Shown piece after piece: positions 6,574 to 14,739 of a DNA stretch of 19,255 nucleotides (position 1 is its first letter; every line of letters starts with the position of its first letter). This DNA comes from CALDSL01 sp039810245. GTDB taxonomy: Bacteria > Chloroflexota > Anaerolineae > Anaerolineales > Anaerolineaceae. The notes under the pieces are model-generated. The model searched no databases. It was not told the origin of the DNA and worked only from the letters and a program-made list of their open reading frames with translations. A program made the translations under genes and the position numbers. The stretch covers positions 1-19,255 of the forward strand of contig JBDHWQ010000036.1 in assembly GCA_039810245.1 (NCBI GenBank). Reading direction: 5' to 3'.

Positions 6574-7482
6574 GTGGCTGCGCCGCTGCTGATCGTGGGC
6601 AGTGGGGCGATGGCCTGCCTGTTCGCGGCGCGCCTGTCGGCGGCCGGCGCGGGCGTGCGTGTGCTGGCCGATTGGCCTGCCGGATTGCAGGCCCTGCGCG
6701 AGCGCGGCGCCTGCCTGGAAGAACTGGACGGCACACGCTGTTACCCGGTGGAGGTTGTCGATGATCTGGCAGCCTGCCGGGGTGCGCATACCGCGCTGGT
6801 GCTGGTCAAGAGCTGGCAAACCGGGCAGGCAGCGCGGCAGCTGTCCGCGGTACTGGCCGAGGATGGCGTGGCGCTGACCCTGCAGAATGGCCTGGGCGCG
6901 CGCGAAACGCTGTCTGCCGCCCTGGGCGCGGAGCGCGTTGCCGCCGGGGTGACCACGCTGGGCGCTACATTGCTGGCCCCCGGCCTGGCGCGCCCCACCC
7001 CCACCGGCGAGGTGAATCTGCAGGCGCACCCGCGGCTGGGCGAGCTGGAAGCGCTGCTGCGCCATGCCGGTATCCTGGTGAGCATCGAAAGCGATCTCGA
7101 CCGGCTGCTGTGGGGTAAGCTGGTAGTCAACGCCGCCATCAACCCGCTCACCGCGCTGCTGCGCGTGAAGAATGGCGCGCTGCTGCGCCTGCCTCAGGCG
7201 CGCCTGCTCTACACTGCCCTGGCGCGCGAAGGTGAGGCCGTGGCTCGCGCCGCCGGTGTAGCCCTGCCTTACCCCGATGCCCCGGCCGAGGTGGAGCGCG
7301 TACTGCGCCAGACGGCGGATAATCGCTCATCCATGCTGCAGGACATTCTGCGCGGCGCGCCAACCGAGATCGAAGCCATCAACGGCGCGCTGCTGCGCCA
7401 TGCTGCCCGGTTGGGCGTACCGGCTCCGGCGAACGCTGCCGTTACGCGCCTGGTGAAAACCGCCGTGCAAGCCGCTGGCTGA
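6574..7482 (+). CDS. panE: 2-dehydropantoate 2-reductase
   Basis: PanE (ApbA) reduces ketopantoate to pantoate with NADPH. It starts at a GTG four bases after the panB stop, with the G-rich end of panB as ribosome site. Residues corresponding to the catalytic set are N105 in TLQNGLG, K182 in WGKLVVNAAINPLTALL and E265 in PTEIEAINGALL; K79 in VLVKSWQT fits NADPH contact. The glycine motif at 9-14 reads GSGAMA, so the third glycine of GxGxxG is alanine; this is a modest departure and the rest of the site is intact, so activity is expected. Length 302 matches the family. It lies between panB and panC in one orientation. Confidence 0.93.
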   Translation: MAAPLLIVGSGAMACLFAARLSAAGAGVRVLADWPAGLQALRERGACLEELDGTRCYPVEVVDDLAACRGAHTALVLVKSWQTGQAARQLSAVLAEDGVALTLQNGLGARETLSAALGAERVAAGVTTLGATLLAPGLARPTPTGEVNLQAHPRLGELEALLRHAGILVSIESDLDRLLWGKLVVNAAINPLTALLRVKNGALLRLPQARLLYTALAREGEAVARAAGVALPYPDAPAEVERVLRQTADNRSSMLQDILRGAPTEIEAINGALLRHAARLGVPAPANAAVTRLVKTAVQAAG

Positions 7483-7548
7483 TTCCCTACCCTCTCCGCG
7501 GCGGGCGGGATTACAATTTGCTGTAGATCATTCCATGCGGAGTAGAAT

Positions 7549-8415
7549 ATGCAAGTTGTGACCTCATTTTCCGAGCTGCGCATCATGCGCTCCTCGCTGC
7601 AGGGATCGCTGGGTTTTGTGCCCACCATGGGCTACCTGCACGAGGGCCATCTTTCGTTGGTGCGCGCCGCCCGCGCCCAGAACCCCAGCGTGGCGGTCAG
7701 CATTTTCGTCAACCCGGCTCAGTTTGGCCCGGGCGAAGACCTCGACAAATACCCGCGCGATCTAACGCGAGACCTGGAGCTGCTGCGCTCCGCCGGCGCT
7801 GATTTGGTGTGGACGCCGCGCGGCGATGACATGTATCCGCCTGGATTTCAAACCTGGATCACGGTCGAAAACGTGGCCGAGCGGCTGGAAGGCGCGCTGC
7901 GCCCCGGGCACTTTCGCGGCGTGGCCACCGTGGTGGCCAAGCTGTTCAACGCCGTCCAGCCCGACCGGGCTTATTTCGGCCAGAAGGATGCCCAGCAGGT
8001 AGCCGTCATCCGCCGCATGGTGCGCGACCTGGACATGCCGGTGCAGATCGTAGTCAACCCCATCGTGCGCGAGCCCGACGGACTGGCGATGTCCAGCCGC
8101 AACGTGTACCTCAACCCGGATGAGCGTCAGGCCGCCACAGTGCTTTCGCGAGCGCTGCGCGCCGCGCAGGCCGCGTATCAGGCCGGCGAACGCGATGCGG
8201 CGCGACTGCGCGAAATTGCCCTGCAGGTCTTCGCCGGCGAGCCGCTGGCATGCGTGCAGTACGTGGATGTGGCCGATGCCGACACCCTGGAAGCGCTGCA
8301 AACCCTCGCTCCCGGGCAGCGCGCGCTGCTATCCACCGCCGCCCACGTCGGCGCCACGCGCCTGATCGATAACCTGATCCTGTCCGAAGACGAAAACCCG
8401 CCCAGCCTTCCATGA
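7549..8415 (+). CDS. panC: Pantoate--beta-alanine ligase (pantothenate synthetase)
   Basis: PanC joins pantoate and beta-alanine with ATP through a pantoyl-adenylate. The nucleotidyl-transferase HIGH-like motif H31-EGH34 in MGYLHEGHLSL, the NPAQFGPGEDLDKYPR loop (55-70), GQKD (144-147) and the KMSKS-like MSSRN (181-185) are all present. The 288-residue length is normal. GGAG lies 6 nt before the ATG. A 66-bp gap separates it from panE, with no clear terminator, so it is probably the last gene of the pan transcript. No panD (aspartate decarboxylase for beta-alanine) is found in the window. The stop codon TGA doubles as the TGn of an extended -10 promoter for the next gene. Confidence 0.97.
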   Translation: MQVVTSFSELRIMRSSLQGSLGFVPTMGYLHEGHLSLVRAARAQNPSVAVSIFVNPAQFGPGEDLDKYPRDLTRDLELLRSAGADLVWTPRGDDMYPPGFQTWITVENVAERLEGALRPGHFRGVATVVAKLFNAVQPDRAYFGQKDAQQVAVIRRMVRDLDMPVQIVVNPIVREPDGLAMSSRNVYLNPDERQAATVLSRALRAAQAAYQAGERDAARLREIALQVFAGEPLACVQYVDVADADTLEALQTLAPGQRALLSTAAHVGATRLIDNLILSEDENPPSLP

Positions 8416-8421
8416 TATAAT
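8413..8421 (+). promoter_or_regulatory. Extended -10 promoter (TGATATAAT) of the partner-switch operon
   Basis: TATAAT at 8416-8421 is a perfect -10 preceded by TGA, where TG gives an extended -10. No -35 match is seen 16-18 nt upstream, as is common for extended -10 promoters. The TGA is the panC stop codon. Transcription would start near 8428, about 60 nt before the STAS gene. Confidence 0.45.
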
Positions 8422-8487
8422 TATTGGCAAGGCCGCCCGCGGCATTCTTTCCCAATCTACCCAATCGCATGTCTCGGAGGAGTTTCG

Positions 8488-8823
8488 ATGGAGATCACCA
8501 GTACCCCGTATAAGCGTTGTGACCTGGTCAAGATTGTCGGACGTATCGATAGCGGCACGGCCCCCCGGGTGCAGGAAGCCTTGAATCTGATCACCGAAGC
8601 CGGGCGCTTCAAGATTGTCATCGATCTGAGCCAGGTGGATTTTATGTCCAGCGCTGGCCTGCGCGTGCTGGTGAACACCCAGAAAACCTGCAAACGCTTT
8701 AACCGCGGCGAGGTGGTGCTGGCTTCTGTGCCTGCCAACATCTGCGCTTCGCTCGACCTGGCCGGCTTTGTGCCGCTGTTCAAAATGTTCGACGACGTTA
8801 CCGCGGCCGTGGGTTACTTTTAA
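8488..8823 (+). CDS. STAS-domain anti-sigma factor antagonist (SpoIIAA/RsbV type)
   Basis: This 111-residue single STAS domain is the switch protein of a partner-switching pathway. Unphosphorylated, such proteins bind the HATPase kinase and free its target; phosphorylation ejects them. The signature IVIDLSQVDFMSSAGLRVL (43-61) places S55 at the usual phospho-acceptor position. The rest, including the strand GRIDSGTAPRVQEAL, matches family layout and length. GGAGGAG precedes the ATG by 5 nt, a strong ribosome site. The next gene encodes the matching HATPase, one base after the stop, and a PP2C phosphatase gene follows that, so all three protein classes of the switch lie together. The final target, a sigma factor or another output, is not in the window. 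Confidence 0.93.
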   Translation: MEITSTPYKRCDLVKIVGRIDSGTAPRVQEALNLITEAGRFKIVIDLSQVDFMSSAGLRVLVNTQKTCKRFNRGEVVLASVPANICASLDLAGFVPLFKMFDDVTAAVGYF

Positions 8824-8824
8824 A

Positions 8825-9250
8825 TTGTCCGGCGCCGGATTTCCTCGCACGCAAACCTTTGAGGGCAATTACGCCAGCCTGGCGGATATTGCGGCATTTG
8901 TCCGCCAGGCTGCATCCGAGGTTGGCTTTGGTGATTTCGCCATGTACATGGTGGAAACCGCGGTGGATGAAGCCTGCTCCAATATTATCGAGCACGCTTA
9001 CGGCGGGGAAGATATCGGCAAGATCCAGATCACCTGCCAGGACGCGCCCACCGAGCTGAAAATCATCATCCAGGATTGGGGGCGTTCCTTTAACCCGCAG
9101 GCTATCCCCGACCCCGACCAGCAAGCGGACCTGGAAGACCTGCCCGGCCACGGCCTGGGGTTGTTTTTTATCCGCAAATGGATGGACGAAGTCCGCTTCT
9201 CCTTCTCCGGCGATGGTAACGTCTTGACCCTGGTCAAGCGTAAGGAGTAA
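8825..9250 (+). CDS. RsbW/SpoIIAB-type serine kinase and anti-sigma factor (HATPase)
   Basis: The 141-residue protein is a GHKL ATPase of the RsbW class. The N box VETAVDEACSNIIEHAYGG, the G1 motif QDWGRSFNP and the G2 motif GHGLGLFFIRKWMD are intact, so it should bind ATP and phosphorylate the STAS partner. A longer frame opens at 8768 with ATG, but that would overlap the STAS gene by 56 bp with a non-family N-terminus. The TTG at 8825, one base after the STAS stop, gives the usual length and start, so translational coupling by termination-reinitiation is inferred. The gene stop lies next to AAGGAG, which serves the phosphatase gene. Whether it sequesters a sigma factor or regulates something else cannot be told here. 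Confidence 0.88.
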   Translation: MSGAGFPRTQTFEGNYASLADIAAFVRQAASEVGFGDFAMYMVETAVDEACSNIIEHAYGGEDIGKIQITCQDAPTELKIIIQDWGRSFNPQAIPDPDQQADLEDLPGHGLGLFFIRKWMDEVRFSFSGDGNVLTLVKRKE

Positions 9251-9254
9251 GCTG

Positions 9255-12200
9255 TTGATTTCCCCCGTCACCGGGATACCCGCCGGCCCGGAGTGGAAAC
9301 AATTTCTACACCTGAGCGAGGAGCTGGTGCGCCAGCCCACTGCCGCCGACCAGTGTCGCCTGATCGCCAGCACTGTGGGCCAGTTGACGCGCAGCCAGGT
9401 GGAAGTCTGGCTGGTGCACCCGTTCTACCCCCTGCCCGGCGAAAGCTACGCGCGCGTATTGCCAGCGCCAGACGCCCCGGCGATGGTGCAGCGCGCTTAC
9501 GCGCAGCGCGAGCCGTGCTGCCCGGATGGCAGCGCGTTTGACCCCAACTGCAGTTGCGGCGAAGATGGACCGCGCCAGGTGGCCTTTCCGGTCATCACCC
9601 AGGGCTTCATGCTCGCCATCATCACCCTCGAGCGCTCCCCGGAACAGGATGCCTTTACCCCCGCCGACCTGAATTACCTGGAAGGTCTGGCCGCGCACGC
9701 CGCGATGGCCATGCAGATCAGCCGCCAGGTGACGATCAAGAACTGGCGCAATGAGCAGCTCACCCTGGTGCGCTCTGTTTCCGCACAGATCTCCTACCTG
9801 CTAGATATCGACGAGCTGTGCCAGCGGGTAACGCGGCTGATCCAGCAAACATTCCACTACTATTACGTTACCATCTTCACCCTCGAAGGTCCCGGCGCGG
9901 AACCACGCTTCCGCGCCAGCGCCGTGGCAGCCAGTGCCGGCAGCGCGGTGCAGCAGTATATTCCCGTGGCGTTGGGCGAAGGCATGGTGGGCTACGTGGC
10001 CGAGCATGGCGAAGAACTGCTGGCCCCCGACGTGCGCGAAGAGTCGCGCTACCGTGCGGTGGATGCACTGCCCAACACGCGCTCCGAGCTGGCGCTGCCG
10101 CTCAAGGTGGAAAACCGCGTGCTCGGCGTGCTGGATGTGCAGAGTGACCAGCCGGATGCCTTCCACGAGGTCGATATGCTGGTGCTGCGCTCGCTGGCCG
10201 ATAACATCGCCCTGGCAATCGAAGGCGCGCGGCTGTATTCCACCGCTCAGCACCGCACCGCGCAGATCAGCGCCGTACTGGAAGTCTCGCACGCGCTCAG
10301 CTCAATCCTCGACCTGGATGAGCTGCTGGAAGAGATTGTGCAGGTCATCCACCGCCGTTTTGGCTACCCCTACGTGCACCTGTTCACCGTCCACCCCGGC
10401 CGCCGGCTGATCTTTTACCGCGCCGGCAGCGGCTCGCGCGCTCAGGCTTACCACGAACAGAGCCTGACCTATGACCTGGACGCGCCGCGCGGCATTATCC
10501 CCTGGGTGGCGCGCAGTGGCGAAACTGTGATAGCTAACGACGTCACTCTCGAAGCCCATTACCTGCCAACCGGCCAGGCCCCCTACGAAACCGGCTCCGA
10601 GCTGACCATCCCACTCAAGGTCAATAACGAAGTGCTTGGCGTGCTCGATATCCAGCATAACCAGACCGGTGCATTTGATGAGAATGACCGCACGCTGCTC
10701 GAAGCCCTATCGACAAGCGTAGCCGTGGCGTTGCGCAATGCCACCCTTTACCGCTCGGAAGTCTGGCGGCGTCAGGTGGCGGAAAGCTTCCGCGACGTGG
10801 CAGAAATGCTGCCCAGCAGCCTGGAGCCTGAGGCCCTGCTGGAAAAAGTGCTGGTAGCGCTGGAGCAAAACCTGCCCTGCGACGCATCCGCGATCTGGCT
10901 GCTGGCCGAAGATGATAAAGGCAAACCCCGGCTGCAATTGGCCGCCGCGCGCGGCGTGACTCCTCAGCATCTTTTGCGCACGCGGCCGCGCACAGGGAAC
11001 TGGCGCGCCTGGTTTGAAGCCGCTATCAAAAAGCCCTACCCTGCCATTCGCGCACCCGGTGAGCGTTACGATCCGCTCGGCGTAGCGCTGGATTTCCCCG
11101 GCGATTATTCGTCCATTGTCGCTCCGATGCGCGCAGGCGACAAGGTGCTGGGCGTGCTGGTTCTGGCGCACCATACGGCGCGACGCTACGGCAGCGAGGC
11201 GCGCGACATGACCGCTACGTTTGCCAGCTACGCCGCGGTCGCCATCCAGAATGCGCGCCTGTACCACGAATCGCAGGAGCAGGCCTGGATTTCCACCCTG
11301 CTCTTGCAGGTGGCCGAGGCGAACCAGTCGGTCAGCACGCTGGAAGACATGCTCAATAACACCATCCAGCTTATCCCACTGCTGGTGGGGGTCAAGAAAG
11401 CCGCGATTTTTGTCTGGGAACCCCTGGAAGATGCATTTTCCCTCAGCGCGGCCTCTGGAATCGACCTGCCTGAAGGATCCGCGCGTTTCCCCATCCGCGA
11501 AGCGCCCGCGCTGGCCACCCTGGCCGCCACGCGGTCGCCGGTGTATGTGCAGGATGCTGCCATTGATCTCAAACTGCCGCAGGCAGCCCCGCCGCAGGGC
11601 GGCGCGCTGCTGCTGATGCCGCTGCTGGCGCGCAACGAGCTGCAGGGCGCGCTGCTGGTGGCATACCGGGGCACTGCGCGCGGCAGAAACACCGGCGAGC
11701 TCAATGATCGCATGCTGGCCATCCTCCAAGGGGTAACGCACCAGACGGCCACTGCCATTGAGAATATTCGCCTGGTGGAAGCGCGCCAGGAAGAAGCCTA
11801 CGTCACCGCGGTGCTGCTGCAGGTGGCCCAGGCGGTGGTCACGCTCAACGACCTGAACGACATCCTCGACACCATCACCCATCTGATGCCTATCCTGGTC
11901 GGCATCGACGCCTGTATTATCTACCTGTGGGACCGCGATGCAGGTGTGTTCGCGCCCAGCCAGGCGTTCGCCGGGCTGCACCAGGCCGAGCGTGAAATCC
12001 TGGCGCGCGCCTACGCCCCTGGGGATTTCCGCCTGCTGGACGAAGTGCAGCGCTCCGACACGCATATCCTCAGCCCGCTGGCCAACCCCGACCTGCCGCC
12101 CGCCGAGTGGCCCGGCCTTCCCTGCCTGCCCCCCGGCTCGCTGCCCACCCCCGGCATGGCTTCCATCGGCTCCTGGCTGATCGGCGTGCCGCTTTCGATC

Positions 12201-13088
12201 AAGGGCGAATTCTACGGCGTGATGCTGGCCAAAGAGTCGGACACCCCCGCCGTGTTCCGCGAGCAGCGCCTGGAGATTATCAGCGGCATTGCCCAGGAAG
12301 TGGCGCTGGCCATCCAGAACGACCGCCTGCAGCGCGACATGGTGCTGCGCGAGCGCATCGAGCGCGAAGTGCAGCTTGCGCGTGAAATCCAACGCACCTT
12401 CCTGCCCGACCATCTGCCCACCATTCCCGGCTGGCAGTTAGACGCCACCTGGCAGACCGCGCGCACCGTAGGCGGCGATTTTTACGACGTTTTTCTCATT
12501 GACGATCACCGCGTTGGTATCGTCATCGCGGATGTGGCCGATAAAGGCATGCCCGCCGCGCTGTACATGACCGTCACGCGCACGCTCATCCGCGCCAGCC
12601 TGCAGACGGAGCGCACCCCGGCGCGCGTGCTGGAGCGCGTCAACAACCTGCTGGTTCCCGACGCGCAGAACGGCATGTTCGTAACCGCTGTGTTCGCCAT
12701 CCTCGATACACGCAGCGGCGAGCTGACCTACGCCAACGCCGGGCACAATTTACCGCGCCTGGTGCGCGGCACGGACGGCAGCGTGCAGCAGCTATCGAAG
12801 GGCGGCATGGCGCTGGGCGTGATGCCCAACATGCCCATGCACGACGAAACCATCACCATCCAGCCCGGTGACTGCCTGGTGCTGTTCACCGACGGGGTCA
12901 CCGAGGCGTTCTCCGCGACCGATGAGCCCTTCGGCGAGGCACGCCTGGAAGATGTGCTGGCGCGCGCCGGACACTGCGGCACGCGCGAAACGCTGGACGC
13001 CGTGGACCAGGCGCTGGTTACTTTCCGCGCCGGCAATCCCCTCTCCGACGACATCACCCTGATCGCCATTTACCGCGAACCGGTGTAA
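9255..13088 (+). CDS. Six-GAF PP2C/SpoIIE-type serine phosphatase (RsbU-like), 1277 aa
   Basis: This very long soluble protein ends in a SpoIIE/PP2C phosphatase domain (about 1035-1277): VGGDFYD with D1075 and D1078, IADVADKGMPAALYM with D1093, LFTDGVTEA with D1213 and SDDITLI with D1265/D1266 provide the metal-binding aspartates. The LAREIQRTFLP helix (1041-1050) is the typical linker before this domain. Upstream I count six GAF-like units at about 18-158, 172-328, 338-498, 508-670, 680-840 and 850-1028; no membrane segment is seen. Its expected job is to dephosphorylate the STAS protein when GAF ligands or redox signals are sensed. The first GAF has a cysteine cluster (C88, C89, C99, C101). 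The start is TTG at 9255 with AAGGAG 8 nt upstream, four bases after the kinase stop. Confidence 0.92.
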   Translation: MISPVTGIPAGPEWKQFLHLSEELVRQPTAADQCRLIASTVGQLTRSQVEVWLVHPFYPLPGESYARVLPAPDAPAMVQRAYAQREPCCPDGSAFDPNCSCGEDGPRQVAFPVITQGFMLAIITLERSPEQDAFTPADLNYLEGLAAHAAMAMQISRQVTIKNWRNEQLTLVRSVSAQISYLLDIDELCQRVTRLIQQTFHYYYVTIFTLEGPGAEPRFRASAVAASAGSAVQQYIPVALGEGMVGYVAEHGEELLAPDVREESRYRAVDALPNTRSELALPLKVENRVLGVLDVQSDQPDAFHEVDMLVLRSLADNIALAIEGARLYSTAQHRTAQISAVLEVSHALSSILDLDELLEEIVQVIHRRFGYPYVHLFTVHPGRRLIFYRAGSGSRAQAYHEQSLTYDLDAPRGIIPWVARSGETVIANDVTLEAHYLPTGQAPYETGSELTIPLKVNNEVLGVLDIQHNQTGAFDENDRTLLEALSTSVAVALRNATLYRSEVWRRQVAESFRDVAEMLPSSLEPEALLEKVLVALEQNLPCDASAIWLLAEDDKGKPRLQLAAARGVTPQHLLRTRPRTGNWRAWFEAAIKKPYPAIRAPGERYDPLGVALDFPGDYSSIVAPMRAGDKVLGVLVLAHHTARRYGSEARDMTATFASYAAVAIQNARLYHESQEQAWISTLLLQVAEANQSVSTLEDMLNNTIQLIPLLVGVKKAAIFVWEPLEDAFSLSAASGIDLPEGSARFPIREAPALATLAATRSPVYVQDAAIDLKLPQAAPPQGGALLLMPLLARNELQGALLVAYRGTARGRNTGELNDRMLAILQGVTHQTATAIENIRLVEARQEEAYVTAVLLQVAQAVVTLNDLNDILDTITHLMPILVGIDACIIYLWDRDAGVFAPSQAFAGLHQAEREILARAYAPGDFRLLDEVQRSDTHILSPLANPDLPPAEWPGLPCLPPGSLPTPGMASIGSWLIGVPLSIKGEFYGVMLAKESDTPAVFREQRLEIISGIAQEVALAIQNDRLQRDMVLRERIEREVQLAREIQRTFLPDHLPTIPGWQLDATWQTARTVGGDFYDVFLIDDHRVGIVIADVADKGMPAALYMTVTRTLIRASLQTERTPARVLERVNNLLVPDAQNGMFVTAVFAILDTRSGELTYANAGHNLPRLVRGTDGSVQQLSKGGMALGVMPNMPMHDETITIQPGDCLVLFTDGVTEAFSATDEPFGEARLEDVLARAGHCGTRETLDAVDQALVTFRAGNPLSDDITLIAIYREPV

Positions 13089-13104
13089 TCGTTGGCGTTC
13101 GCAC

Positions 13105-13142
13105 AAAAAAGCACCCTGAGATCCGTCCAAGGGTGCGTTTTT
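13105..13142. terminator. Bidirectional terminator between convergent genes
   Basis: The stem GCACCCT (13111-13117) with AGGGTGC (13130-13136) has a 12-nt loop. It is flanked by six A (13105-13110) on one side and G plus five T (13137-13142) on the other. It therefore gives a U-tract for both the phosphatase gene (plus) and the FtsB-like gene (minus). Confidence 0.85.
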
Positions 13143-13164
13143 GCCCTGGCCTGTGCGCCTTCAA

Positions 13165-13548
13165 TTACGAATCATCGCCCAGGAACAGCGCCTTCCAAAC
13201 CTGCCAGTTCTCCACCTTCTCCGGCGTGGCAACCACCTGGGTCGGAGCGGGCGGAGTGTACCCGGGCTGCGGCAGCGGCACGATCACGTTATCCCCTGGC
13301 ATCATCTTATGCCCTTCTCCGTAAGCCCATTCCTGCACCGCGGCATCCGAGGTGGCATACGCCAGTTGCGTCTGCAAAGCCTGCTCGGTGCGCTTGAGCG
13401 CCACCACCTCGGTCTCCATCGTATCGCGCTGGGCCGACAGGCGGAACAGCTCGGTCAGGCGGTTATTGAGGTCCATCATCAAAAACGCCATGACCAGCAG
13501 TACTACGATGATGACAATCTGTTTTTTGTTGCGCAGGAATTCCATCAT
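13165..13548 (-). CDS. FtsB/DivIC-like septum formation initiator protein
   Basis: The 127-residue protein has a short cytosolic N-terminus (MMEFLRNKKQ), one membrane helix at about 10-26, a coiled coil at about 28-66, and a small C-terminal part with WAYGEGHKMMPGDNVIVPLP. This is the FtsB/DivIC layout, a bitopic divisome protein that links FtsL and FtsQ/DivIB to septal peptidoglycan synthesis. A Pro-rich tail (91-105) and a C-terminal NWQVWKALFLGDD follow, beyond the usual family core. The gene has two adjacent ATGs (13548 and 13545) and a weak ribosome site. It lies 66 bp downstream of the CPBP protease gene on the same strand, probably in one transcript. Other bitopic coiled-coil proteins cannot be fully excluded. 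Confidence 0.75.
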   Translation of the reverse strand: MMEFLRNKKQIVIIVVLLVMAFLMMDLNNRLTELFRLSAQRDTMETEVVALKRTEQALQTQLAYATSDAAVQEWAYGEGHKMMPGDNVIVPLPQPGYTPPAPTQVVATPEKVENWQVWKALFLGDDS

Positions 13549-13614
13549 AGAATCATCTTACTCGATAATCTGGGCTGAATCAAGTAGGTACGGTGCAAGG
13601 GGCGTGCCAACGCC

Positions 13615-14544
13615 TCATCCGCCCGGGGTCACCGATCCGATCGCCATAAAGCTGAAGATCGCCACGTCCTGCAGGAAATGGATGAACCACGCCCAGGTGA
13701 AACCGCGCGTCTCCACCATCGCTTTGCCCAAAATCCAGCCCAGGAAGCTGGCCATGACCACCCCGACGATACCATACGGCACGCCATAAAAATGGCCAAT
13801 ACCAAAGAACAGCGCCGCCACCCACACCGCGTTGCGCGGGCCAAGAGCCGGCGCCAGCGCGCCCAGCAACGAGGAGCGATACGTCACCTCTTCGTTGAAG
13901 GCGTTGAGCGTTGCAAACAACAGCACCGCCGGCAGCAGCGGCAGCGCCCGCGCCAGGGTGACAAGCTGCGGCCGCGCCGCCAGGATCAGGAACAACAGCG
14001 TGCCCAGGGTGATATAGGCCGCGAACTGCCCGCCGAAGCGCGGCCACGGGTCGGGTTTGGGGAAGCCCAGCGCGCGCACCGGCTCGATTGGTGCGCGCAG
14101 GTCGCCTTTCACCAGGTAAAAGCGCTGGCGGCTCCAGCCCAGCGCCAGCATCGCGGCGATCACCAGCAGCGAAACCCCCAGCCGCGACATCTGCGTGCTG
14201 AACATGCCGGTCAGGAAAGGCCCATCCGTCGCGCCAAAGACGCGCGCCCAAACCGGCTGGCGCGAGATCCAGCCCATCGCCATCTCCGCCAGAAAGATTG
14301 CGATCAGGATGGCAAAGAACCAGCGCAGCGGTCGCAGCGCCGGCCAGGCCAACGACAGCAGCAAGCCCGCCGCCAGCAGCCCCATCTGCGCGTAGGGCAA
14401 CCACGCCGGCTGCCAGCCGAAAAGTTCTTGTAGCACCACGCGCGGCAGCAGGCTGCACAACAGCATGAAACCCCAGGCGATGGCGGTCAGTTGCGATGCG
14501 CGCGACGCGGTCGCAGGGATTACCTGCGCGGAAGAGGCGTTCAT
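13615..14544 (-). CDS. CPBP-family intramembrane metalloprotease (CAAX/Abi type)
   Basis: The 309-residue protein has about eight hydrophobic segments. The CPBP motifs are present: EExxxR as E218-E219-VTY-R223 within FNEEVTYRSSLL, the FxxxH motif with H251 in FFGIGHFYG, and HxxxD as H289-FLQ-D293. These residues form the glutamate/histidine active site of the Rce1/CAAX-protease-like glutamic or metallo-proteases embedded in the membrane. Roles in this family include prenyl-protein processing, bacteriocin self-immunity and regulated proteolysis of membrane anchors; nothing here fixes the substrate. AGGAG lies 7 nt before the ATG at 14544. The tRNA-Leu gene and its terminator sit directly upstream on the same strand, and the FtsB-like gene follows. 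Confidence 0.9.
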   Translation of the reverse strand: MNASSAQVIPATASRASQLTAIAWGFMLLCSLLPRVVLQELFGWQPAWLPYAQMGLLAAGLLLSLAWPALRPLRWFFAILIAIFLAEMAMGWISRQPVWARVFGATDGPFLTGMFSTQMSRLGVSLLVIAAMLALGWSRQRFYLVKGDLRAPIEPVRALGFPKPDPWPRFGGQFAAYITLGTLLFLILAARPQLVTLARALPLLPAVLLFATLNAFNEEVTYRSSLLGALAPALGPRNAVWVAALFFGIGHFYGVPYGIVGVVMASFLGWILGKAMVETRGFTWAWFIHFLQDVAIFSFMAIGSVTPGG

Positions 14545-14580
14545 GGGGATTCTCCTGGGATGGAATGGATGTTGGTATAT

Positions 14581-14609
14581 AGTATAGCCGAATTGCTCTT
14601 AAATCAGAA
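14581..14609 (-). promoter_or_regulatory. Candidate promoter of the CPBP / FtsB-like unit
   Basis: On the minus strand TATACT (14586-14581) lies 17 nt after TTCTGA (14609-14604). The -10 matches well but the -35 at only three of six bases. The -35 overlaps the foot of the tRNA terminator hairpin. The leader would be about 30 nt. Confidence 0.3.
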
Positions 14610-14634
14610 AGTCCTCGCTTGCGCGAGGACTTTC
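14607..14634 (-). terminator. Terminator of the tRNA-Leu gene
   Basis: A perfect 12-bp stem, GAAAGTCCTCGC (14607-14618) with GCGAGGACTTTC (14623-14634), closes on a 4-nt loop two bases beyond the tRNA 3' end. On the minus strand it is followed by TGATTT, so the U-tract is short but the stem is very stable. Confidence 0.8.
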
Positions 14635-14636
14635 AG

Positions 14637-14720
<84 letters not shown>

Positions 14721-14739
14721 ATGGGCAACTACAGGAATG

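Noticed and set aside
7483..7548. GC-rich stretch between panE and panC considered as a terminator
   Set aside because: The CCGCGGCGGGCGGG segment does not form a clean stem and is not followed by a T-run.
8768..8824. ATG start at 8768 for the HATPase gene
   Set aside because: It would overlap the STAS gene by 56 bp and add a Cys-rich N-terminus not typical of RsbW proteins; the TTG at 8825 fits length and coupling better.
10707..12413. A 568-codon open frame antisense to the six-GAF phosphatase gene
   Set aside because: Composition is rich in Gln, Gly, His and Arg, typical of antisense GC-rich frames; the plus strand carries clear GAF and PP2C motifs throughout.
13580..14458. An alternative long minus-strand frame overlapping the CPBP gene
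   Set aside because: The frame at 13615-14544 has the full set of CPBP motifs and a good ribosome site; the other is a shifted reading of the same DNA.
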